Both the position numbers and the translations under genes were made by a program. The notes under the pieces are model-generated. The model was not told the DNA's origin and searched no databases. It saw nothing but the letters and a program-made list of their open reading frames with translations. A DNA stretch of 64,000 nt from Lautropia sp. GTDB taxonomy: Bacteria > Pseudomonadota > Gammaproteobacteria > Burkholderiales > Burkholderiaceae_E. Of the stretch, positions 26,198-34,069 are shown piece after piece. The first letter of the stretch is position 1; each line of letters opens with the position of its first letter. Where the stretch lies: positions 150,541 to 214,540 of the forward strand of contig JAUNKF010000003.1 in assembly GCA_030532895.1 (NCBI GenBank). Reading direction: 5' to 3'.

Positions 26198-28108
26198 ATG
26201 CAGGCGGCAAGCACTCGGCCTTCGCGGCGTCTGGCCACACGTATCGTGTGCAGCTCGCTGGTCGCGCTCGTGTTGGTGGCCAGCATGGTGGGCGGCACCT
26301 TGTGGTTGTCGTGGCAGCTCGAAGGGGCTGCGGCGGCCATCAACGACACGGGCAGTCTGCGGATGCGGGCCAATCGGCTGGGATTGGCCTTGCTGCGGCC
26401 TGGCCATCATGAAAGCAATGCCTGGGTCGAGATGCAGAACCAGCACCGCACGCTGTTGCGGCTGGCCAATGGGGTGCCCGACCGGCCACTCTTTCTGCCG
26501 GACACGGCCGACATCCGCCGTCAGTTCGAGGTGGTGGATGGTCGCTGGCGCACCCAGTTGGTGGTGCTGGCCGAGGCGGCGATGCGAGGCGGTGATGAAG
26601 GTGCCTATCTGCGTGCCTTGCCCGGTTTCGTGACCGAGGCCGACCGTCTGGTGCAGATGATCGAGAAGGACAGTGCGATCAAGACGGTGCGTTTGCGCCT
26701 GTCGCAGGGGGCGCTGATCGTGCTGGCCTGTCTGGGCACCGCAGCGATGATCTTTCTGCTCTATCGCTGGATCATCACGCCGGTGAACACGTTGCAGGAG
26801 GGCTTGCATCGGATGAGCCGGCGGGATTTTTCGGTGAGGCTGCCCGTCACGAGTCGGGATGAGCTGGGTGAGCTGGCCAAAGGCTTCAACCGGATGGCTG
26901 ATGAGCTGGAGGGCCTGTATCAGGATCTGGGCAACCGGGTGAAGCAGAAGACGCTGGCGCTGGCCCGGCAAAACCGTCAGCTGAGTGCGCTCTACGGGAT
27001 GACGGCCTTTCTGAATCAGCCCAACGACATCGAAGGCTTGTGCCGGGGCTTTCTGACACGGGTGATGGACGAGTTTCATGCCGAAGGGGGCAGCATCCGT
27101 GTGCTCGACCCCTCAGGCGAGCGCTTGTACATCGTGGTGTCGGTCGGCTTGTCGTCCGGCCTGGAGGAGCGGGAGCACTGCATGCATGCTGATGCCTGTT
27201 TTTGCGGGGAGGCCACGCATCAGGGCACGATGGTCATCCAGGATTTCCGGCACGAGGCGCCAAGGGCCGGCGCGATGGCGTGTGTTCGGGAGGGTTTTCA
27301 AGGGGTCTCGGTTTTTCAGATCGTGACGCCAGAGGCAGTGCTTGGTACGTATTCCCTGCATTTCAAGACACGCACGAATGTGCCGGCGCGTGAGGTGCAG
27401 TTGCTGGAGATGCTGGGGCGGCATCTGGGGGCAGCGCTCGACAATCGGCGTCTGAGCGCGAAGGCCCAGCAGCTGGCCGTGGCCGAAGAACGGAACCTGG
27501 TGGCGCAGGGCTTGCATGACAGTCTGGCACAGGGGCTGAATTTTCTGAATCTTCAAACCCAGATGCTGGGGACGGCGCTTCAGCAGCGCAACTGGGCGGA
27601 GGTGGCGGAGATCGTGCCGCTGCTCAAAACCGGGGTGGCCGAGAGTTACCAGGATGTGCGCGAGCTGTTGCAGAATTTTCGCACGCGTTTGAGTGATGGC
27701 TCGATGCGGGAGGCGGTGGAGGACACGATTGCCCGTTTTCGGCGACAGACAGGCATTCTCGTCGAGTGGCACATGGATGAGGCAGAGGGCGCACCGCTGC
27801 ACCCGGATGAACAGTTGCAGATTCTTTTCATTTTGCAAGAGGCGTTGTCGAATGTGCGAAAGCATGCGCATGCAACACGCGTGAACATCCAGATTCGTAA
27901 TCGTCGGGATTTCGAGATGAACATTCAGGATAATGGGGAAGGCTATGATCCGCTTGAAGTGGCAGCCCGCACCGAACCGACCGTGGGGCTGAGCATCATG
28001 CAGGAGCGGGCTGCCCGCCTGCACGGGCGCTTGCGCGTGCACACGGCACCGGGTGAGGGGACCGAGGTGCAATTGTTGCTGGCGCAGCAGGATCGTTTGC
28101 CAGCTTAG
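26198..28108 (+). CDS. narX: Nitrate/nitrite sensor histidine kinase NarX
   Basis: 636 residues from the ATG at 26198 (AGGAG upstream; a longer frame from 26033 lacks a site). TM1 lies at about 15-37, followed by the periplasmic nitrate-binding P-box INDTGSLRMRANRL (48-61), TM2 at 172-194, a HAMP domain at about 195-245, a GAF-like central module with a Cys cluster (C328, C334, C336), the HisKA_3 box ERNLVAQGLHDSLAQ with phospho-acceptor H440, and the HATPase N-box QEALSNVRKHAHAT. It phosphorylates NarL in response to nitrate. narL follows after 167 bases. The TAG stop begins an interspersed repeat. Confidence 0.94.
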   Translation: MQAASTRPSRRLATRIVCSSLVALVLVASMVGGTLWLSWQLEGAAAAINDTGSLRMRANRLGLALLRPGHHESNAWVEMQNQHRTLLRLANGVPDRPLFLPDTADIRRQFEVVDGRWRTQLVVLAEAAMRGGDEGAYLRALPGFVTEADRLVQMIEKDSAIKTVRLRLSQGALIVLACLGTAAMIFLLYRWIITPVNTLQEGLHRMSRRDFSVRLPVTSRDELGELAKGFNRMADELEGLYQDLGNRVKQKTLALARQNRQLSALYGMTAFLNQPNDIEGLCRGFLTRVMDEFHAEGGSIRVLDPSGERLYIVVSVGLSSGLEEREHCMHADACFCGEATHQGTMVIQDFRHEAPRAGAMACVREGFQGVSVFQIVTPEAVLGTYSLHFKTRTNVPAREVQLLEMLGRHLGAALDNRRLSAKAQQLAVAEERNLVAQGLHDSLAQGLNFLNLQTQMLGTALQQRNWAEVAEIVPLLKTGVAESYQDVRELLQNFRTRLSDGSMREAVEDTIARFRRQTGILVEWHMDEAEGAPLHPDEQLQILFILQEALSNVRKHAHATRVNIQIRNRRDFEMNIQDNGEGYDPLEVAARTEPTVGLSIMQERAARLHGRLRVHTAPGEGTEVQLLLAQQDRLPA

Positions 28109-28158
28109 AGCGTGTTATGCACTGATTCGTCCCCCCGAAAGCTCCTCTGGGCATGCAG
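28106..28158 (+). repeat. Interspersed repeat copy B
   Basis: TAGAGCGTGTTATGCACTG followed by ATTCGTCCC and a 25-base arm ending GCATGCAG; it starts on the narX stop codon. Copy E (44433-44485) matches it over the full 53 bases with only a few differences. Confidence 0.8.
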
Positions 28159-28275
28159 CGTGATGCGGCTTGCAGATCGGCGCACCGCTGCCAACCCGCG
28201 CTGTCAGCTGTGGTGCCTGGTGCTTTCCCGAGAACATCCCTTTGGGGCGTGCATCACGCGCTCCCTGATGACGCC

Positions 28276-29199
28276 ATGACTCATCCTGTGATCCGTATTC
28301 TGCTGATCGACGACCACAACCTGTTTCGTTCAGGGGTGCGACAACTGCTTCAGAAGGAAGCCGACTTGAAGATCGTGGCCGAGGCGGCCGATGGACTGGA
28401 AGGGCTGAAGCGTGCGAAGGCCACGCGCCCGGATGTGATCCTGCTCGATCTGAACATGCCTGGGCTGTCGGGGCTGGAGACCTTGCACCTGCTCACCCAG
28501 GATCTGCCCGAGTCCCGAGTGATCATCCTGACCGTCTCGGAAGAGGCCGAAGAGTTGGGGGATGCGCTGAAGGCCGGTGCGCATGGCTATCTGACCAAAA
28601 ACATCGAGGCCGAGACGCTGATGTCGGCCATCCGAAAGGCGGTGCAGGGGCAGCCCGTGATTTCCGACACGATGACGTTGAAGCTCGTGGAGCAGTTTCG
28701 GCAGCAAACGCAGCCGAGGGCCGGGAAAGCGCCTGTGCTCGGGCAGTCAGAGCCATCAGCGGCAGGCAACGCGTCGATGGCTGGGCAACAGGCACAGGCA
28801 ATGGCCGGATCAGCGCCCGTGGCACGTGCTGCGGAGGGGGCGTTGTCGTCGTCCGTGTCTCAAATGGACAGGGCGCCTGGCATGATGCCGAGGACTGGTG
28901 TTGGCGTGGTGGCGGGCGCTGCTGCCAGGGCTGGCGCTGCCGCCGGTTTGGCACCGACGGCCGGCACGCTGTCCGATGAGGTGGCAAGGCTTACGGCCAG
29001 GGAGCGGGAGATTGCGCAGTGTCTTTCACGTGGGGAAAGCAACAAGGAAATCGCTCGCCATCTTGGTGTGGCCGAAAGCACGGTGAAGATTCATGTGCAG
29101 AACATCATGAAAAAGCTTCATCTGAGCAGTCGCGTGCAGGTGGCGGTGTATGCGGTCGAGCATGGGCTGTCGGCCCACGTGACCGATGAGCGCACCTGA
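28276..29199 (+). CDS. narL: Nitrate response regulator NarL with extended linker
   Basis: 307 residues from the ATG at 28276; no strong ribosome site is seen. The receiver domain (1-125) has the phospho-acceptor D58 in VILLDLNMPG and K108 in YLTKN. The LuxR-type helix-turn-helix (about 236-300) reads LTAREREIAQCL ... NKEIARHLGVAESTVKIHVQ. Between them, residues 145-230 form an Ala/Gly/Pro/Gln-rich segment of about 86 residues with no recognisable fold, against about 20 in typical NarL (total 216). It pairs with NarX and should control nar and related promoters. Assignment is strong; the effect of the long linker is unknown. Confidence 0.92.
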   Translation: MTHPVIRILLIDDHNLFRSGVRQLLQKEADLKIVAEAADGLEGLKRAKATRPDVILLDLNMPGLSGLETLHLLTQDLPESRVIILTVSEEAEELGDALKAGAHGYLTKNIEAETLMSAIRKAVQGQPVISDTMTLKLVEQFRQQTQPRAGKAPVLGQSEPSAAGNASMAGQQAQAMAGSAPVARAAEGALSSSVSQMDRAPGMMPRTGVGVVAGAAARAGAAAGLAPTAGTLSDEVARLTAREREIAQCLSRGESNKEIARHLGVAESTVKIHVQNIMKKLHLSSRVQVAVYAVEHGLSAHVTDERT

Positions 29200-29213
29200 G
29201 CACGAGCCAGCAT

Positions 29214-30026
29214 TCAGGCCGGTACGCCCACGATCACGCTGGACGCCTTGAAGAGTGCCGTGGCAGGTTTGCCTACGCCCAGCCCCAGGTTGGTGGCGCT
29301 GTCGTTCGTGATGATGGCGGCCACTGAGGCGCCGCCCGTCAGCTCGATCACGATCTCGGTGTTGACGGCGCCGGGCTGAACCCGTGAGACGGTGCCGTTC
29401 AGACGGTTGCGTGCCGAGAAACGGGCCCCTGCATCGTCGGTCAGTACGATGATGGACGATGCCTTGATCAGTGCGAAGGCTTCTGCACCAGGCTTCAGGC
29501 CGAGATTGGTGGTGCTTTCGCGGGTGATGGTGGCCACGATCCGGTTACCGCCATTGACATCAAGTTCGATTTCGTCGTTGACGGCGCCTTGCTTGACGGA
29601 CGTGACCTTGCCCAGAAACTGGTTCCGTGCACTGGTTTTCATGCTCATTCTCCGAATCAATAGATAGTCTTCTGCGAGATTGCCAGCCTCTTCATGCAAG
29701 GCGGCCATGAAGCGCTGGTGCTCCCGCTCGATGGTGCGGAAGTTCTCGACGAGTTGTCGTCCGCGTGAGGTAAGACGAGTGCCGCCGCCGCCCTTCCCGC
29801 CGGTGAGCCGCTCGACAAGCGGTTCGTTGGCCAGGTTGTTCATGGCGTCGATGGCATCCCAGGCTGTCTTGTAGCTGATGCCCAGCGTCTTGGCTGCCTG
29901 GGTGATCGATCCGCTGTCGGCAATCTGGGCGAGGAGGGCGATGCGATCCTGCCCGCCAAACTTGCTGCCCCCTACCGTCATCCAGATCGAAGCCTGCCAT
30001 TCTATGGGTTTATGGTCTGGAATCAT
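29214..30026 (-). CDS. modE: Molybdate-responsive regulator ModE
   Basis: 270 residues. An N-terminal winged helix-turn-helix (RIALLAQIADSGSITQAAKT and LGISYKTAWDAIDAMNN) is followed by two tandem MOP (molybdate-binding) domains at about 128-196 and 200-268, recognisable from SARNQFLGKVTSVKQGAVND and SARNRLNGTVSRVQPGAVNT. The Mo-bound dimer represses modABC and activates molybdo-enzyme genes. It is downstream of modC on the same strand after 222 bases, and converges with narL. The predicted operator before modA supports autonomous control of this locus. Confidence 0.95.
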   Translation of the reverse strand: MIPDHKPIEWQASIWMTVGGSKFGGQDRIALLAQIADSGSITQAAKTLGISYKTAWDAIDAMNNLANEPLVERLTGGKGGGGTRLTSRGRQLVENFRTIEREHQRFMAALHEEAGNLAEDYLLIRRMSMKTSARNQFLGKVTSVKQGAVNDEIELDVNGGNRIVATITRESTTNLGLKPGAEAFALIKASSIIVLTDDAGARFSARNRLNGTVSRVQPGAVNTEIVIELTGGASVAAIITNDSATNLGLGVGKPATALFKASSVIVGVPA

Positions 30027-30248
30027 TGTGTAGAAATGGAGTATTTTGAAACAGGGTCATGAGCGGTCTTTGCCTTCCGGGCTGGCCCCAAACCACGCGC
30101 TGACGGTGTTGCCACATTTGCGCGGTTGGGCTGCTGGTTGCGTGTGGGCTTTGTCCGCCCGAGCGTCTGGGCAAACGCTGAGGCTGAACGTGCATCGTAT
30201 GCTATTGGGCTGACACGCGGGTGGCATGATCAACGTTTGTTCATGAGT

Positions 30249-30965
30249 TCATGATACGCACTGCCGAGGTGATGAATGCCGCCGGGCCAGTGCGTCGAGA
30301 GAGCTGGGTTCGAGTTGCCCTTCGTGCATTTGAAAGACAGCCTCGCCCAGGGCGCGCGCGTCCTCGATGTCGTGGGTGATCAGCACCATCGGCACACCGA
30401 GACGGGCCTGAAGCTCGGCCAGTTCTTCGCGCATGCTGATGCGCAGCCCGGGATCGAGCGCGGCAAAGGGTTCGTCGAGCAGCAGCGCGCGGGGTTCGGC
30501 CACGAGCGAGCGGGCCAGGGCCGTGCGCTGGCGCTGGCCGCCGGAGAGGTCGGCTGGATACTGGTCAGCCAATGGGGTGAGGGAAAAGGCTTCCAGCCAG
30601 TAGTCCACCCGTTCGTCATGATGATGGCGGCCGGGGTTGAGCCACCCCCGTCGGGCGGCAAAACCGATGTTCTGCCGCACGGTGAGATGCGGAAACAGCG
30701 CATAGTCCTGAAACACGTAGGCAAGCTGCCGCGCGCGTGGGGGCACGCACAGTTGTCGGGCGCTGTCGAAGAGCGTTTGTCCGGCCAGATGGATATGGCC
30801 CCGGTCAGGCGTGAGCAAACCGGCCATGGCCTTGAGCGTCAGGCTCTTGCCCGAGCCGGAAGGGCCCACGATGACGATGCGGGTGCTGTCCGATTGCAGC
30901 CGGGCATTCAGCTCGAAACGGCGTTCACCAGACTCGAGGGTTTTTCGGATATCAAGGTCTAGCAT
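30249..30965 (-). CDS. modC: Molybdate ABC transporter ATP-binding protein ModC (short form)
   Basis: 238 residues from the ATG at 30965 (MLDLDIRKTLESGERRFEL). Walker A GPSGSGKSLTLKAM, signature LSGGQRQRTALARSL, Walker B ALLLDEPFAALDP, H-loop ITHDIEDA. It hydrolyses ATP to drive ModB. The C-terminal MOP domain of canonical ModC (about 350 residues) is missing, giving the short form found in some bacteria. An in-frame extension upstream (to 31073) would encode a Cys-Pro repeat from a (GGGCAT)4 tract and is probably not translated. modB lies 117 bases upstream. Confidence 0.9.
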   Translation of the reverse strand: MLDLDIRKTLESGERRFELNARLQSDSTRIVIVGPSGSGKSLTLKAMAGLLTPDRGHIHLAGQTLFDSARQLCVPPRARQLAYVFQDYALFPHLTVRQNIGFAARRGWLNPGRHHHDERVDYWLEAFSLTPLADQYPADLSGGQRQRTALARSLVAEPRALLLDEPFAALDPGLRISMREELAELQARLGVPMVLITHDIEDARALGEAVFQMHEGQLEPSSLDALARRHSSPRQCVS

Positions 30966-30972
30966 GACGTGA

Positions 30973-30996
30973 GGGCATGGGCATGGGCATGGGCAT
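30973..30996. repeat. (GGGCAT)4 hexanucleotide repeat upstream of modC
   Basis: Four perfect units immediately before the modC start. On the coding strand they give four ATGs (ATGCCC repeats) in a frame other than modC, opening a 14-codon reading frame that overlaps the modC start. Confidence 0.85.
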
Positions 30997-31067
30997 GGCG
31001 GTGGCAGCCCTGATGTGTGGATTGGGTACGAAAACCGGGAAAGGGCTGTGTGTTGTCTGCCAACCGG

Positions 31068-31084
31068 GTACATGACACGCTCTA
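31068..31084 (-). repeat. Interspersed repeat copy H (minus strand)
   Basis: On the minus strand TAGAGCGTGTCATGTAC, with its TAG serving as the modB stop codon. Same motif as the other copies. Confidence 0.7.
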
Positions 31085-31753
31085 GCGTTGCCCGACACGC
31101 CCGGGGGCGAGCTTGCCCGCCGACAGCAACACGGCCACGCAGACGATGGAGGTGATCATGACGAGGAAGTGGGCCGTGTCGTCCTGCCCTGCTTGTACGG
31201 CCTCGTAGATGGCGATGGACAGCGTTTGCGTCTTGCCGGGAATACTGCCCGCCACCATCAGCGTGGCCCCAAATTCGCCCAGTGCGCGCGCGAAGGCGAG
31301 CAAGAGACCCGCCATGATGCCGCGCCAGGCCAGCGGCAAGGTGATGCGGAAAAAGACGGCTGTTTCCGACAAGCCCAGCACGCGCCCCGCCTGTTCGAGC
31401 TGGCTATCGAGGCTTTCAAAGGCGGCGCGTGCCGGTTTGAACACCAGCGGAAAGGCGACGATGGCGGCAGCCAGCACGGCGCCCTGCCATGAAAAGATCA
31501 GGTTGATGCCGAAGGTGTCATGCAGCCACCCGCCCAGCCAGCCGCGCCGGCCGATGACGACGAGCAGGTAATACCCCAGCACGGTGGGCGGCAGCACCAT
31601 GGGCAGGGTGAGGATCGTGTCGAGCAGATCCCGGCCCGGAAAACGTGTGCGCGCCAGGCAATAGCCGACGGCAACGCCTAATACCAGGTCGATGGCAATG
31701 GCACAGACGGCCACTTTCAATGACAGCGCCAGCGCCGTCCAGGCAGCATCCAT
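31082..31753 (-). CDS. modB: Molybdate ABC transporter permease ModB
   Basis: 223 residues, five to six membrane segments. Binding-protein-dependent permease fold with LPMVLPPTVLGYYLLVVIGR near the N-terminus and the EAA loop ARALGEFGATLMVAGSIPGK, which contacts ModC. Typical ModB length. It lies between modA (125 bases upstream, holding repeat copy C) and modC. Confidence 0.95.
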   Translation of the reverse strand: MDAAWTALALSLKVAVCAIAIDLVLGVAVGYCLARTRFPGRDLLDTILTLPMVLPPTVLGYYLLVVIGRRGWLGGWLHDTFGINLIFSWQGAVLAAAIVAFPLVFKPARAAFESLDSQLEQAGRVLGLSETAVFFRITLPLAWRGIMAGLLLAFARALGEFGATLMVAGSIPGKTQTLSIAIYEAVQAGQDDTAHFLVMITSIVCVAVLLSAGKLAPGRVGQR

Positions 31754-31764
31754 GTGTCAGGTGT

Positions 31765-31790
31765 CAGCGTGTTCGATGGACTGATTCGTC
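31765..31790 (+). repeat. Interspersed repeat copy C
   Basis: CAGCGTGTTCGATGGACTG followed by ATTCGTC, in the modA-modB gap; a diverged member of the repeat family. Confidence 0.5.
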
Positions 31791-31878
31791 TCGGTGATGG
31801 CCGCTTGGGCATGGGGTTGTGCATGCCTTGCGCGCAGCTCAGTGTTGCCAGCTTGCGTCAGGGGTGAATGACAGCATG

Positions 31879-32634
31879 TCAGCGCGTCTTGAAGTGATAT
31901 TTCCCGAGAATGGCCTGCCCGTCGGGTGACAGCACGTAGTGGATGAAGCGTTTGGCTTCGGCCGTGTTCGCCGTGTCTGCCGTGTAGGCGATGGGGTAGG
32001 AAATGGGCGTCTCGGTGGGCACCTCGAAGCTGAGGCGCACCTTGTCTTTCATGATGCCGGCGTCGGTTCCGTAGACGAAGCCTGCATCCACTTCGCCACG
32101 GGCCACGTAATCAAGTGATTGGCGCACGTTCTGGGTGGTGATGCCCTTGGCCGAGATGGCTTCCCACAGCTTGGCAGCTTCCAGTGCCTGTTTGGCGTAG
32201 TTGCCTACTGGCACGCTGGCCGGGTTGCCAATGGCCACCTTCTGAACGTTGTCGTTCGTCAGATCGTCGAGCGTGCCAAGGCGCAGCTGGCTGTTGGCGG
32301 GCACGATCACGACGAGCGAGTTTCGGGCAAAGGTCTCACGGGCATGCGAACGCACCAGGCCCTGCTTTTCAGCCTTGTCCATCGTGGCCTGGTCGGCCGA
32401 GGCGAAGACATCGACGGGGGCGCCTTTGGCCATTTGCGCCAGCAGCGCGCCCGAGCCGCCAAAATTCAGATGCACCTTGGCATCACCGTATTTGGCTTCG
32501 TATTGCTGGGCGATGTCCTTGAAGGCGTTGGTGAGGCTGGCCGCAGCCGAGACGGTCAGTTCGCCGGCCTGGGTGGAACCGATCAGGCCACCGAGGGCCA
32601 GGGCGGCGAGCAGGGTTTTATGGGTGAAGGTCAT
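31879..32634 (-). CDS. modA: Molybdate-binding periplasmic protein ModA
   Basis: 251 residues from the ATG at 32634 (GGAG upstream); a longer frame to 32676 would overlap the operator and is rejected. Signal peptide MTFTHKTLLAALALGGLIGS ending TQA (cleavage near 23). The mature protein begins GELTVSAAASLTNAFKDIAQ and contains FGGSGALLAQMAKGAPVDVF and the substrate-binding VYGTDAG region. It captures molybdate or tungstate for ModBC. First gene of modABC. Confidence 0.95.
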   Translation of the reverse strand: MTFTHKTLLAALALGGLIGSTQAGELTVSAAASLTNAFKDIAQQYEAKYGDAKVHLNFGGSGALLAQMAKGAPVDVFASADQATMDKAEKQGLVRSHARETFARNSLVVIVPANSQLRLGTLDDLTNDNVQKVAIGNPASVPVGNYAKQALEAAKLWEAISAKGITTQNVRQSLDYVARGEVDAGFVYGTDAGIMKDKVRLSFEVPTETPISYPIAYTADTANTAEAKRFIHYVLSPDGQAILGKYHFKTR

Positions 32635-32660
32635 GGCTTGGATCTCCGGATTCGACATCC

Positions 32661-32684
32661 CGTAATATACATGCATATATAACG
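32661..32684 (-). promoter_or_regulatory. ModE operator upstream of modA
   Basis: CGTAATATA, six bases (catgca), then TATATAACG: a 24-base near-palindrome that matches the known ModE box layout (CGTTATATT-N6-TACATAACG in Escherichia coli) at nearly every arm position. It lies 27 bases upstream of the modA ATG, so bound Mo-ModE would block transcription. A modE gene is 1.6 kb away. Confidence 0.85.
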
Positions 32685-32751
32685 CTGCTGCCTACCCGGC
32701 ACGACGCTTCATCTCCGGATGCGAGCGTGCTCACTGGCGTTCATCGATTGC

Positions 32752-32807
32752 GACGGCGTGTCATGCAGTGGTTTTGTCCCGGCGAAAGCCCCTTCAGGAC
32801 GGCTGCA
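32752..32807 (+). repeat. Interspersed repeat copy D
   Basis: GACGGCGTGTCATGCAGTGG followed by TTTTGTCCC, GGCGAAAGCCCCTTC and GGCTGCA; matches the long form (copies B and E) with scattered changes. Lies between modA and the aminotransferase gene. Confidence 0.65.
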
Positions 32808-32911
32808 CCCGCGTCCTGCCGCGCATGGCTACGGCGGGGCAAGCGCGGGCGAGTGCCATCACGGCTGCCTGCATCAGCCTGCCTGAGCGAATCCGCCCAC
32901 GTGCAGTCGTC

Positions 32912-34069
32912 TCAGAGTCTCTGCAATTTGGCCAGCGCCGCTTTCAGCGTTTCTTCTTTTTTGGCAAAGCAGAAGCGGATGATCTTCTGGTCGAAGCCGT
33001 CGCCGTAAAAAGGTGAGAGTGGAATGGCGGCCACGCCCACGTCCTTGATCAGCCATTCGCAAAAATCGCCATCGGGCAAATCGCTGATCGCGCTGTAATC
33101 GGCCAGTTGAAAATAGGTGCCCTGGCAGGGTAGCAGGCGAAAGCGCGTGCCAGCCAACCCCTCGCGGAAGAGGTCGCGTTTTTGCTGATAAAAGGCGGGC
33201 AGTTGCAGGTAGGGGGTGGGGTCTTTCAGATATTCGGCAATGCCGGCCTGCATGGCCGAGTTGACGGTGAAGACGTTGAACTGATGGATTTTGCGAAATT
33301 CAGCCATCAGCGGGGCGGGCGCCACCACGCTGCCCACTTTCCAGCCCGTGACGTGAAAGCTCTTGCCGAAGCTGGAGACGACGAAAGCGCGTGCTGCCAG
33401 CCCCGGAAAACGTGCGGCGCTCTGGTGGGGGTGCCCGTCGTACACCATGTGCTCATACACTTCGTCGCTGATCAGCAGGATGTCGGTGGGGGCGAGTAGC
33501 GCATCGAGCGCCTGCATCTGGGCTTGTGTCCAGACGGTGCCGCTCGGGTTGTGTGGGGTGTTCAGGATCAGGAGCCGTGTGCGTGGACTGAGTGCGGCGG
33601 CAATCTGCTCGATGGGAGGTGCGAAGTTGTCCGCGCCGAGGCGCACGCGTACGGGCACACCACCTGCCAGCCGGATGGCGGGGTAGTAGTCGTCATAGGC
33701 GGGGTCGAGCACGATCACTTCGTCGCCGGGTTGCACCACCGCGAGGATGGCCGTCAGCAAGCCCTGCGTGGCACCGGCCGTGATCGTGATCTCGGTGGCC
33801 GGGTCGTAATGATGGCCATACAGTGCTTCGGTCTTTTGGGCGATGGCTTCGCGCAGGGCGGGCACACCGGCCATGGGCGGATACTGATTATGGCCGTCCA
33901 GCATGGCGCGGTTCACCGCATCGATCAGGCGCCGATCCGGCTCGAAATCCGGAAAACCCTGGCCGAGGTTGATGGCCTGGTGCTGCTGGGCCAGTGCCGA
34001 GACGGTGGTGAAGATCGTCGTGCCGACATCGGGCAGCCGGCTGGTGAGGGATGGGGTTCTGGCGGTCAT
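32912..34069 (-). CDS. ybdL: PLP-dependent aminotransferase, YbdL/methionine aminotransferase-like
   Basis: 385 residues, fold type I class I/II aminotransferase. Substrate and PLP marks: NLGQGFPDFEP, AGATQGLLTAILAVVQPGDE, LNTPHNPSGTVW, ISDEVYEHMVYDG, and the Schiff-base lysine in SSFGKSFHVTGWKVG. This pattern fits the kynurenine/methionine-oxoglutarate transaminase group (YbdL). The stop of the upstream M20 gene overlaps its ATG (ATGA), so it is the last gene of the allantoin-type operon. Its link to purine nitrogen is inferred from position only; methionine or glutamine transamination is the family default. Confidence 0.85.
   Translation of the reverse strand: MTARTPSLTSRLPDVGTTIFTTVSALAQQHQAINLGQGFPDFEPDRRLIDAVNRAMLDGHNQYPPMAGVPALREAIAQKTEALYGHHYDPATEITITAGATQGLLTAILAVVQPGDEVIVLDPAYDDYYPAIRLAGGVPVRVRLGADNFAPPIEQIAAALSPRTRLLILNTPHNPSGTVWTQAQMQALDALLAPTDILLISDEVYEHMVYDGHPHQSAARFPGLAARAFVVSSFGKSFHVTGWKVGSVVAPAPLMAEFRKIHQFNVFTVNSAMQAGIAEYLKDPTPYLQLPAFYQQKRDLFREGLAGTRFRLLPCQGTYFQLADYSAISDLPDGDFCEWLIKDVGVAAIPLSPFYGDGFDQKIIRFCFAKKEETLKAALAKLQRL

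Noticed and set aside
30966..31073. Longer modC start giving a Cys-Pro repeat N-terminus
   Set aside because: The extension is encoded by a simple repeat, has no ribosome site and is not part of ModC proteins.
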